The notes beneath the pieces were generated by a model that ran no database searches, had not been told where the DNA came from, and saw only the letters and a list, made by a program, of their open reading frames with translations. Both the position numbers and the translations under genes were made by a program. DNA of 5,158 nucleotides from an uncultured Mycoplasmatota bacterium. GTDB lineage: Bacteria > Bacillota_I > Bacilli_A > RF39 > UBA660. The DNA lies in NCBI GenBank assembly GCA_948469295.1, contig CAOKLK010000059.1, forward strand, positions 1-5,158, written 5' to 3'. Position 1 is the stretch's first letter. Each line of letters opens with the position of its first letter. Below, piece by piece: positions 1 through 5,113 of this stretch.

Positions 1-871
1 AATAATATAATAGATTGGAACGAATTTCTAATAAAGCTACTTTTTCATTTTTATCTTGTTTTAATAATTGATAATGATATCTCATCATTTCAATTTTTTC
101 ATGATTACTGATGCTTTGCGGTTCTATTCCTTTTTCTAAATAATCCACACATTCTTTAATTAGCCAAGGATTTCCTAAACATCCACGTCCAATCATTATT
201 GCATCGCACCCTGTTTGTTCGAGCATTTTTTTGGCATCGAAGCATGATACAATATCTCCATTTCCTATGACTGGTATGGAAACAGATTCTTTCACTTTTT
301 TGATAATTCCCCAATCTGCTGATCCACTATAACCTTGAGCTCTGGTTCGACCGTGAACTGTTATGGCAGATGCTCCAGCTTGTTCGCATATTTTTGCAAC
401 TTCTACCGCATTTATATGTGTTTCATCCCATCCGCTTCGAATTTTTACTGTAATGGGAACGCTGACTGCTTCTTTGACTGCTTTTACTATCTCATATATT
501 TTTTCTGGATTTTTTAAAAGAGCACTTCCCGCTTGGGCTTTGATTGCTACTTTAGGAACTGGACAGCCCATATTTATATCGATAATATCTGGTTGCATTG
601 TTTTTTCGATTTCTTTCGCTGCAATTACAAAGGATTCTTTATCGCACCCAAAAATTTGTTGAACGATGGGGCGTTCTTTTTCACTCATTTTTAGTAAATC
701 AAAGGTCTTTTTACTTTTATAAGTAATGGCTTTATCACTTACCATTTCAGCATAGATTAGACCACACCCCATATCTTTAATTATTTTTCGAAATGATGTA
801 TTGGAAAATCCAGCCATAGGTGCTAGTACTACTTGATTTTGAATTTCTATATTGTCTATCTTCCACTTCAT
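1..871 (-). CDS. dusB: tRNA-dihydrouridine synthase, DusB type (3' end cut by window edge)
   Basis: This is an FMN-dependent enzyme that reduces uridines in the D-loop of tRNA using NADPH. The visible 290 residues start [23 protein letters not shown] and form the TIM-barrel of the Dus family. Recognisable elements are APMAG at 17-21, the NMGCP motif with catalytic Cys103 at 100-104, AGSALL at 114-119, the FMN/tRNA-contact stretch VKIRSGW at 142-148, [12 protein letters not shown] at 172-183, GNGD at 203-206 and GRG at 228-230. The reading frame is still open at base 2. DusB proteins are usually about 320-330 residues, so roughly 30-40 C-terminal residues of the helical tRNA-binding domain are missing. 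The ATG at 871 has an AGGTGAT Shine-Dalgarno at 875-881. The gene follows pduL by 16 bases and is probably co-transcribed with it. In Mollicutes a single DusB modifies several D-loop positions. Whether that holds here is inference. Confidence 0.95.
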   Translation of the reverse strand, partial: MKWKIDNIEIQNQVVLAPMAGFSNTSFRKIIKDMGCGLIYAEMVSDKAITYKSKKTFDLLKMSEKERPIVQQIFGCDKESFVIAAKEIEKTMQPDIIDINMGCPVPKVAIKAQAGSALLKNPEKIYEIVKAVKEAVSVPITVKIRSGWDETHINAVEVAKICEQAGASAITVHGRTRAQGYSGSADWGIIKKVKESVSIPVIGNGDIVSCFDAKKMLEQTGCDAIMIGRGCLGNPWLIKECVDYLEKGIEPQSISNHEKIEMMRYHYQLLKQDKNEKVALLEIRSNLLYY

Positions 872-887
872 GTTATCACCTAATTCT

Positions 888-1451
888 TTATATTTTTAAA
901 GTCAATTCATCTCCATCTTGTAATAAGAAAGCATTGGCTTCATCACGATCAAGATGTAATTCATAATATCCTGTATCGGATATTTTTATGTGTGCATCAA
1001 TTAAAGCACTCCGATCACCTGGTACTTCTACTTGAACCATTTGCTCATCAGATACTTGATATTTTTCTTGTTCTTTTGAATTGATATGAACATGTCTTTC
1101 CGAGATAATACATACATTTTCTAAATATATTTCTCCTTTTGGTCCAACTAACGTGATATTTTCTGAATTTTTAATGTCTCCACTTTTTCTCACTGGAGGA
1201 TTTAATCCTAGAAGATAGGCATCACTTTTTAATATTTCTACTTGATTGTAAGTCCGAAATGGTCCGACAATTCGTACGTTTTCAATTTTATTTTTCTCGG
1301 TTTTTAATGTTACAAATTGGTTGGAAGCAAATTCTCCTAGCTGATGAAGAGGTTTTATTTTTTCTAGTGGTTCATTAAATAATAAATCATATGTTTCTTT
1401 GGTCAGATGGACATGATGATTACTAATTCCTACTTTTATTTTATATTCCAT
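888..1451 (-). CDS. pduL: PduL-type phosphate propanoyl/acetyltransferase
   Basis: This is a zinc-dependent acyltransferase (PTAC, PF06130) that exchanges CoA and phosphate on acetyl or propanoyl groups. In fermenters it can replace Pta and feed acetate kinase for ATP. Counting from the ATG at 1451 (187 residues), the duplicated beta-barrel signatures are [10 protein letters not shown] at 7-16, VGPFR at 62-66 with the conserved Arg66, NPPVRKSGD at 84-92, ERHVHI at 118-123 and [10 protein letters not shown] at 165-174. His13, His15, His120, His122 and His166 are the likely metal ligands. The usual SNRHVHL reads SNHHVHL here. No N-terminal encapsulation peptide precedes the core, and no microcompartment gene lies nearby, so a free cytosolic enzyme in acetate metabolism is inferred. 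A GTG at 1463 would add MSDK. The ATG is preferred because GTGAT lies 3 bases before it, exactly as in dusB, and because the -10 at 1477-1482 would leave the GTG almost leaderless. Confidence 0.92.
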   Translation of the reverse strand: MEYKIKVGISNHHVHLTKETYDLLFNEPLEKIKPLHQLGEFASNQFVTLKTEKNKIENVRIVGPFRTYNQVEILKSDAYLLGLNPPVRKSGDIKNSENITLVGPKGEIYLENVCIISERHVHINSKEQEKYQVSDEQMVQVEVPGDRSALIDAHIKISDTGYYELHLDRDEANAFLLQDGDELTLKI

Positions 1452-1454
1452 TTT

Positions 1455-1463
1455 ATCACTCAC
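1455..1463 (-). promoter_or_regulatory. Ribosome binding site deciding the pduL start
   Basis: On the minus strand GTGAGTGAT is followed by AAA and then the ATG at 1451. dusB has AGGTGAT, AAC, ATG, so the spacing is identical. The GTGAT part pairs with the extended anti-Shine-Dalgarno of 16S rRNA. The alternative GTG start at 1463 lies inside this site and has only a weak AGAAAA ahead of it. Confidence 0.55.
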
Positions 1464-1476
1464 TTTTCTAGTATTA

Positions 1477-1482
1477 ATTATA
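1477..1482 (-). promoter_or_regulatory. Probable -10 element of the pduL-dusB operon
   Basis: The minus strand has a perfect TATAAT here. Transcription would start near 1470, about 20 bases before the preferred pduL ATG. No good -35 is seen at 16-18 bp (the region reads TATCAA/ATCAAT). A plus-strand TATAGT at 1479-1484 overlaps it and could serve the divergent zinc-ribbon gene. The surrounding 1468-1483 is an imperfect palindrome (6 of 8 positions), so divergent control from one site is possible but unproven. Confidence 0.4.
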
Positions 1483-1519
1483 GTTTTTGATCCATCCTAA
1501 TTGATAGGAGGCATTTGAA

Positions 1520-1711
1520 ATGAAAAAACCTGGTTGTACAAAATGTAGTGAAACCACAAGACAAGGACGTGCTTATATTGATTCTGAAACTGGCTTATTG
1601 TGTGTCAGTTTAGAAGAAAAATATGATAAACCAAAAGGGGTTAAAGTATTGGTCCCTTTTGTTTGTACTACTTGTGGAACTACAGAATGGAAAACTATTG
1701 AAGACGAATAA
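1520..1711 (+). CDS. Small zinc-ribbon protein of unknown function
   Basis: This 63-residue protein has two CxxC knuckles, CTKC at 6-9 and CTTC at 49-52, separated by about 40 residues that carry one further Cys28. This is the layout of a small zinc ribbon holding one zinc through four cysteines. The middle is charged, and the strand VKVLVPFVC leads into the second knuckle, as in ribbon folds. There is no signal peptide or membrane segment, so it is probably cytosolic. I do not recognise a characterised family. Nucleic-acid or protein binding is a generic possibility only. The start is secure: AGGAGG at 1506-1511 lies 8 bases before the ATG. It is the only plus-strand gene in the window and has its own terminator, so it appears monocistronic and divergent from pduL. 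Confidence 0.85.
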   Translation: MKKPGCTKCSETTRQGRAYIDSETGLLCVSLEEKYDKPKGVKVLVPFVCTTCGTTEWKTIEDE

Positions 1712-1730
1712 AAATTGATTCGTTTTTTTT
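1704..1730 (+). terminator. Intrinsic terminator of the zinc-ribbon gene
   Basis: The arms ACGAAT (1704-1709) and ATTCGT (1718-1723) form a stem with an 8-base loop, extendable downward by G-U and A-U pairs from 1700. A run of eight T follows at 1723-1730. The left arm runs into the stop codon (1709-1711), and the T-run reaches the stop codon of the convergent gene at 1729-1731. An alternative AT stem (GAATAAAAA with TTTTTATTC) occupies the same place. On the minus strand the tail is poor, so termination of the opposing operon here is uncertain. Confidence 0.7.
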
Positions 1731-2358
1731 ATTCATCTTTATTTAACCAATGAATTTCTTTGACTTTCATTTTATCAAATGTCACACAAAATAAACGAGT
1801 TTTATGATATGCTCCATCTATAATTACTTCTTCTTTAAAATTTAAAATTTGTTGATTTTCTAGATTAAATCCACTTTCGCACCAAGTATGAAATAATGAC
1901 TGAATGGCAATATCATGGGTAAAGATTGTGATTGTTTCTTCTTCATGTCTTACTAGTAGTTCTTTTAAACATTGTTTCATTCTTTCTTTTGTCTCATTCA
2001 TAGATTCTCCGTTTTTTAATTTATAATCATAATCATGAGATTGGGTTTCTTTTAAAAATTTTTCATTGTTTATTCCTAATTCTCCTACTTTTCTTTCATT
2101 TAAACGAATATCTATGAAAATTGGTAAATCTAACATTTCACTTAAATATTTTGCACTATTAATCATTCTTGGGGAATTCGATGTATAAATGTTTTTACTT
2201 TCCAATAACCGTTTATTATTCGCCCACATATTTGCGATTTCTTCTCCTTTGGAACTTAATGGAAGTAATTCTTTTTTTTGATCTTCATTGATCAATTCTT
2301 GATAAATAATTTCTTGTTTTAGTGTATAGTTGTTCGTTAAAAAATAAACAGTAGTCAT
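1729..2358 (-). CDS. Histidine-phosphatase-fold protein lacking the RHG motif (likely pseudoenzyme)
   Basis: This 209-residue protein follows the histidine phosphatase (phosphoglycerate-mutase-like) pattern: strand VYFL at 4-7, LSSKGEEIA at 34-42, YTSNSPRMINSAKYLSE at 58-74 with conserved Arg64, DIRLNERKVGELG at 83-95 with Glu88 at the proton-donor position, NGESMNE at 116-122, and FTHD at 146-149 with His148 at the second catalytic histidine. The RHG that should follow VYFL is replaced by T8-N9-N10, so the nucleophilic His and its Arg partner are absent. Three codons differ, so a single sequencing error or frameshift does not explain it. In this family that loss should abolish phosphohydrolase or mutase activity. 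A binding or regulatory role is inferred. The ATG overlaps the upstream stop by one base (TAATG), and AGGAAGAGTGAT at 2365-2376 is the Shine-Dalgarno, so translation is probably coupled to the membrane-protein gene. Confidence 0.85.
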   Translation of the reverse strand: MTTVYFLTNNYTLKQEIIYQELINEDQKKELLPLSSKGEEIANMWANNKRLLESKNIYTSNSPRMINSAKYLSEMLDLPIFIDIRLNERKVGELGINNEKFLKETQSHDYDYKLKNGESMNETKERMKQCLKELLVRHEEETITIFTHDIAIQSLFHTWCESGFNLENQQILNFKEEVIIDGAYHKTRLFCVTFDKMKVKEIHWLNKDE

Positions 2359-2873
2359 TAATTAATCACTCTTCCTAGGATTCCGTAAGATAAAATAAGC
2401 ATAATGATACCAGCTGTTATTACCCCACAAATGGCTGCTACTAAGGATTTTTTCTTATCCATGTTAAGTAGTGCTGCAATTAAGCAACCAGTCCATGCTC
2501 CAGTACCTGGAAGAGGTATTCCAACAAATAGAAATAGTCCCCAATATTTTAATTTTTCGATTTGTTCTTTTTTGGAATTTGCTTTTTTTTCACACCAGAT
2601 AATAAATTTTCCAATGATGGGCCAATTTCTCATGTAACGAAATAATGGATTGATTAACCATAAAATAAAAGGTATTGGGATAATGTTTCCAATTAAACAA
2701 ATTAAGTAACTTTGCCACATTGGAAGTCCAAGCATACTTGCTGCTAATAATCCTCCTCGTAATTCTAAAATAGGAATCATGGAAATGATAAAAACTATAA
2801 TGTATTTTCCCATCATAGTTCCTGCCCAAGAACCAAATATTCCGATTACAAATTTTGTTATTTTATCTGTCAT
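2358..2873 (-). CDS. Small integral membrane protein, PF06695 (putative small multidrug export) family
   Basis: This 171-residue polytopic membrane protein has family hallmarks: IPILELRGGLLAA at 33-45 (Glu37, Arg39, Gly40, Gly41), GNIIPIPFIL at 62-71, a charged cytosolic stretch at about 95-110 (EKKANSKKEQIEKLK), and LFLFVGIPLPGTGAWTG at 113-129. Hydrophobic segments lie near 22-48, 54-75, 111-137 and 144-167. The proline- and glycine-rich motifs may be re-entrant loops, as in DedA/VTT proteins, to which this family has been linked by fold prediction. The family name implies drug export, but transport is not established and I would not assert it. Length is normal. The ATG at 2873 has GGAG 8 bases upstream (2882-2885), and a promoter lies at 2899-2927. 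It is the first gene of a two-gene operon with the degenerate histidine phosphatase. Confidence 0.9.
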   Translation of the reverse strand: MTDKITKFVIGIFGSWAGTMMGKYIIVFIISMIPILELRGGLLAASMLGLPMWQSYLICLIGNIIPIPFILWLINPLFRYMRNWPIIGKFIIWCEKKANSKKEQIEKLKYWGLFLFVGIPLPGTGAWTGCLIAALLNMDKKKSLVAAICGVITAGIIMLILSYGILGRVIN

Positions 2874-2898
2874 AAATGTTACTCCATTTCTATGTTAT

Positions 2899-2927
2899 AT
2901 TATAGCAACATTTTTTAGCTTTTTCTA
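2899..2927 (-). promoter_or_regulatory. Sigma-A-type promoter of the PF06695/phosphatase operon
   Basis: On the minus strand the -35 TAGAAA (2922-2927, 4 of 6 matches to TTGACA) is separated by exactly 17 bp from a perfect -10 TATAAT (2899-2904). Transcription would start near 2892, giving a leader of about 19 bases that contains the GGAG ribosome site. The rest of the 2874-3031 intergenic region shows only AT-rich sequence, apart from a short CAATT/AATTG inverted repeat with no T tail. Confidence 0.65.
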
Positions 2928-3010
2928 TTTTTATTTTAAATAATAACAGAATTAAACTGGTGTCCAATTCAAGAAATTGAAAATCATATCATATCTCAAA
3001 GAATTATTTT

Positions 3011-3038
3011 AAAAAAATTTATTTAAATCATTTAAATA
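3011..3038 (-). terminator. Weak AT-only hairpin with T-run after the surface-protein gene
   Basis: On the minus strand TATTTAAA (3031-3038), a TGA loop (3028-3030) and TTTAAATA (3020-3027) form a perfect 8-bp stem, followed by AA and seven T (3011-3017). The left arm overlaps the gene's stop codon. The stem has no G-C pair and the loop is only three bases, so its strength as a terminator is doubtful. Confidence 0.35.
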
Positions 3039-4591
3039 CTTAATTCAAAAGGATTATTATTAGAGCCATTTCCCTTTTCTATTTTCACGTTAGATTTTAA
3101 ATATAAACTTGGAAAAATAGCATAAGCATTTGATGCTAGCATGTTAAGTACACGTCCATCGCTATATAAAGACAGCACATAGGAAGCTTCACTTCTAGAA
3201 TATGCATTTGGAGTAATCATCCACTGATTTACACCAGATTTATACATCCAATTATTAGTTTTACAATCTTCATCATTAGATAAATCCCACATATATAATG
3301 CTCTACCTAAGCATGTACTTCGGTTTATTGTAGATCCTCCACTTGTTGCATATCCATAATCAGATGGATACATTAAACCAACTTTTCCTTTCCATGACGT
3401 TGTTCTAGTTACACTATCATTGCAACCAGCACTCCCACTTCCAGTTTTTCCTGTATTACTGCTTCTTTCTAAATTATAAGAACTAATTACACTAATATTA
3501 TCATAAGACGTTTTTCCATTACCACCCGTATTCCATGTAACAGTATCTAGTATTTCTTTTGACTCATTCATAAGTCCACTATTACTAAAATCACATGAAA
3601 CAGAGGCATTACTTCTTCCGTTATAACAAGTACCACTTGTTCGATTATAATATGCTCCATCATTTAACAAATTCATCATTTTTGATTGTGACCATTCATT
3701 GACTCCATAACCACCATTAATCATATTATTAGGCCATGGACTACTATCCCAAGAATAGTTACCAATACTTTCATTTCGTATTATTTTAATTCGTTGACCT
3801 TCTGGGGTATTCACAAGGCCTATAATTCTCCATAACTCATTATTAAATTTCACATAGTTATTTGGATTTGGCCCTGCATAGCGTAACTCGGTTTGTTTTA
3901 AATTATTGATGGCTGTTGTATCACTTGTATATGTAATACTTGCATCAGAATGCTCTACTTTATATAATCCATTTCCACTTGTTACAATTGGTATACTTTT
4001 AATTGTATCAGCAAGTACTGGTAACGGTTCTAAATAACTATTTATTATACTAATTTTTCCATTATAAATCGCATTCATACTTTCTTTATCACTTGCTGTT
4101 ACATCACCATGCATCCAAATTCTTAAATCAAATGTTTTACTCTCATTTTCTCTTATTACACCTTCTAATAATTTATAAGAAAAAACTGCTTCATCTATGG
4201 TTGTTTCAGTACTTAAACTACTTTCCAATTTTGTTGTAATCTTTGATATATTATTTTCCACTAAATTTACTTTTAAATATTCATCTGGCAATTTTTTTCC
4301 ATTAGGAATTAATGTTTCTAAATTGATTTGATAACTTGCTCTTCCTTCACAGATATTTTTAATTGTAAAAGTATATGGATTATTTTTCATTCCATCTTCA
4401 TCACTTATTGGATAAGTTTTTGTTAAATTTATGGCATTTCCCTCAATAAATTCGATTTTAAAACAATCCATTTTAACAACATTTTCTTGTTTTTGTTCAA
4501 AACTAATATTCCAATATGCATAAGTAATTCCAAATACAAATACAAAAATGAAAATACACCCCAAAACAATAAACGTTTTTTTCTTATCCAT
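3032..4591 (-). CDS. Large membrane-anchored or secreted surface protein (TasA/SipW-like N-terminus, DUF6273-like C-terminus)
   Basis: This 519-residue protein begins MDKKK, then a hydrophobic segment at 6-23 and TYAYW at 23-27, a layout like TasA/camelysin precursors cut by the SipW signal peptidase. Residues about 28-185 look like an all-beta domain (MDCFKIEF, YTFTIKN, ASYQINLET, FDLRIWMHG), with Cys43 and Cys81 as a possible disulfide. From about 240, YVKFNNELWRIIGL, IKIIRNESIG, KVGLMYPSDYGYA, WMITP and the end SLYLKSNVKI resemble the widespread DUF6273/sulfatase-modifying-like extracellular domain of gut Firmicutes. That assignment is from memory. Further cysteine candidates are 322/333 and 427/443. 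The function is unknown, with surface display inferred. No SipW gene is in the window. The ATG at 4591 is preceded by AAGAAGTTGAT (4597-4607, 9 of 12 to the ideal site when one flanking base is included), and in-frame stops lie just upstream. No convincing -35 is visible, although a TATAAA at 4636-4641 could be its -10. Confidence 0.85.
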   Translation of the reverse strand: MDKKKTFIVLGCIFIFVFVFGITYAYWNISFEQKQENVVKMDCFKIEFIEGNAINLTKTYPISDEDGMKNNPYTFTIKNICEGRASYQINLETLIPNGKKLPDEYLKVNLVENNISKITTKLESSLSTETTIDEAVFSYKLLEGVIRENESKTFDLRIWMHGDVTASDKESMNAIYNGKISIINSYLEPLPVLADTIKSIPIVTSGNGLYKVEHSDASITYTSDTTAINNLKQTELRYAGPNPNNYVKFNNELWRIIGLVNTPEGQRIKIIRNESIGNYSWDSSPWPNNMINGGYGVNEWSQSKMMNLLNDGAYYNRTSGTCYNGRSNASVSCDFSNSGLMNESKEILDTVTWNTGGNGKTSYDNISVISSYNLERSSNTGKTGSGSAGCNDSVTRTTSWKGKVGLMYPSDYGYATSGGSTINRSTCLGRALYMWDLSNDEDCKTNNWMYKSGVNQWMITPNAYSRSEASYVLSLYSDGRVLNMLASNAYAIFPSLYLKSNVKIEKGNGSNNNPFELSI

Positions 4592-4636
4592 TTAGTATCA
4601 ACTTCTTTCGTCAAAGAAACCATTTAACTTCTTATT

Positions 4637-4657
4637 TTATAATATTAATTCTATCAT
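4637..4657 (-). other. Possible six-codon leader ORF (MIELIL) upstream of the surface-protein gene
   Basis: An ATG at 4657 has a textbook AGGAG (4664-4668) six bases ahead and reads M-I-E-L-I-L-stop. It ends 45 bases before the surface-protein ATG. It is in the same frame, but two stops (4637-4639 and 4598-4600) separate them, so it is not an N-terminal extension. It could be an upstream ORF tuning expression, or a chance match. If transcription starts at the TATAAA-like -10 (4636-4641), it would not be transcribed. Confidence 0.25.
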
Positions 4658-4684
4658 TATTTTCTCCTACTTACTAGTATTTTC

Positions 4685-4742
4685 AAAAAAGCTAATTTAT
4701 CCAAAGGAAAAAAGTAACCAAAAATTTAACGTAAGCTTTTTT
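4685..4742. repeat. Nine-base inverted repeat spaced by 40 bases
   Basis: AAAAAAGCT at 4685-4693 is the exact inverse of AGCTTTTTT at 4734-4742. The 40-base middle is AT-rich. Either outward-facing end would give a T-run after a stem on its strand, so a weak bidirectional terminator or a fragment of a small inverted-repeat element are both possible. In such AT-rich DNA chance is also likely. Confidence 0.3.
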
Positions 4743-4800
4743 CTAATCAAAAACAAATCTGGCTTTTTAGACTTGCTATTTGCTGTTATTTTTTGAAATT

Positions 4801-4839
4801 ACTTAAAGATAAAAAGAAAGAAGATCAATCCTTCTTTCT
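4801..4839 (-). terminator. Intrinsic terminator for leftward transcription
   Basis: On the minus strand AGAAAGAAG (4831-4839), a 7-base loop GATTGAT (4824-4830) and CTTCTTTCT (4815-4823) form a perfect 9-bp stem, followed by TTTTATCTTT (4805-4814). There is no T-run on the plus-strand side, so it is directional. It would end transcripts from the histidine kinase gene to the right and any transcript started at the promoter near 4949-4954. Confidence 0.7.
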
Positions 4840-4925
4840 AAAAAGTGTGAGTTTGAGTTTATATGTTATTTATATTGTATAGAGTTTTTCATATATTTAT
4901 AATATATATCGATAGCTAACTATTT

Positions 4926-4939
4926 ATCACTTCTCCTTT
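4926..4939 (-). promoter_or_regulatory. Extended Shine-Dalgarno sequence without a usable start codon
   Basis: The minus strand reads AAAGGAGAAGTGAT, one of the best ribosome-site matches in the window, but the following bases are AAATAGTTAGC with no ATG, GTG or TTG at workable spacing. The nearest downstream ATG is at 4892, about 33 bases on, and gives only MKNSIQYK (4866-4892). It may be a remnant of a lost small gene or part of an untranslated RNA. Confidence 0.4.
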
Positions 4940-4948
4940 CATGTTTTC

Positions 4949-4992
4949 ATGATATCAATTTTTTATGAAGTTTTTGTGAAGTAAAAGTGAAA
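4949..4992 (-). promoter_or_regulatory. Candidate OmpR/PhoB-type direct-repeat box with -10 element
   Basis: On the minus strand three hexamers occur at an 11-bp period: TTTCAC (4987-4992), CTTCAC (4976-4981) and CTTCAT (4965-4970), each separated by five A/T bases. Ten bases after the last comes TATCAT (4949-4954), 5 of 6 to TATAAT. Direct repeats at 11 bp ending about 10 bp before the -10 are the classic layout of boxes bound by PhoB/PhoP/OmpR-family response regulators. The box lies just after the stop codon of a sensor kinase gene. Transcription would start near 4942. Regulator identity and activity are inferred. Confidence 0.45.
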
Positions 4993-5004
4993 AAACAGAA
5001 AAGT

Positions 5005-5113
5005 TTACTTTTTTATTTTTTTCTCTTTTTTTATTTTGAAATAGAAGGTTGTTCCTTTATTTTTTATACTGTTTACTCCATATTCAAAGTTATGTGCTTC
5101 CAATATGTTTTTT
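5005..5113 (-). CDS. Sensor histidine kinase, C-terminal fragment (5' part lost at contig end)
   Basis: The last 35 codons before a TAA (5005-5007) read KNILEAHNF, EYGVNSIKNKGTTFYF, then a lysine-rich tail. The ILEAHNFEYGVNS...NKGTTFYFKI pattern matches the final strands of the HATPase_c ATP-binding domain of two-component sensor kinases, where KGTTF is the conserved G-rich strand end. The protein would be a membrane sensor that autophosphorylates and passes phosphate to a response regulator, normally encoded next to it. The rest of the gene is missing because bases from 5114 are adapter. The stimulus cannot be told from this fragment. The reading frame continues artificially through the adapter to an ATG at 5157, which would give a false complete ORF of 50 residues. 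Confidence 0.75.

Noticed and set aside
335..662. Two overlapping plus-strand ORFs (335-517 and 363-662)
   Set aside because: They lie antisense inside the dusB coding region, lack ribosome sites and show no domain pattern.
2404..2829. Plus-strand ORF 2404-2637 and minus-strand ORF 2590-2829
   Set aside because: Both are alternate-frame readings of the PF06695 membrane-protein gene, whose own frame carries clear family motifs.
4429..4623. 64-residue minus-strand ORF overlapping the start of the surface protein
   Set aside because: It is a shifted-frame reading of the surface protein's signal region; the 519-residue frame has the coherent protein.
4598..4657. An N-terminal extension of the surface protein starting at the well-placed ATG at 4657
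   Set aside because: It is in the same frame, but TAA at 4637-4639 and TGA at 4598-4600 interrupt it.
4891..4912. AT-rich hairpin ATATATT-ATA-AATATAT
   Set aside because: A simple AT-alternating sequence with no T tail or G-C pair; likely compositional.
4866..4942. Short minus-strand ORFs MKGEVINS (4916-4942) and MKNSIQYK (4866-4892)
   Set aside because: Eight codons each. The first would be leaderless and contains the ribosome site itself; the second is too far from any site. Neither can be supported as a gene.
1..5113. CRISPR arrays, tRNA/rRNA genes, insertion sequences, integration sites
   Set aside because: No regularly spaced repeats, tRNA-like cloverleaf, transposase motif or target-site duplication was seen on either strand.
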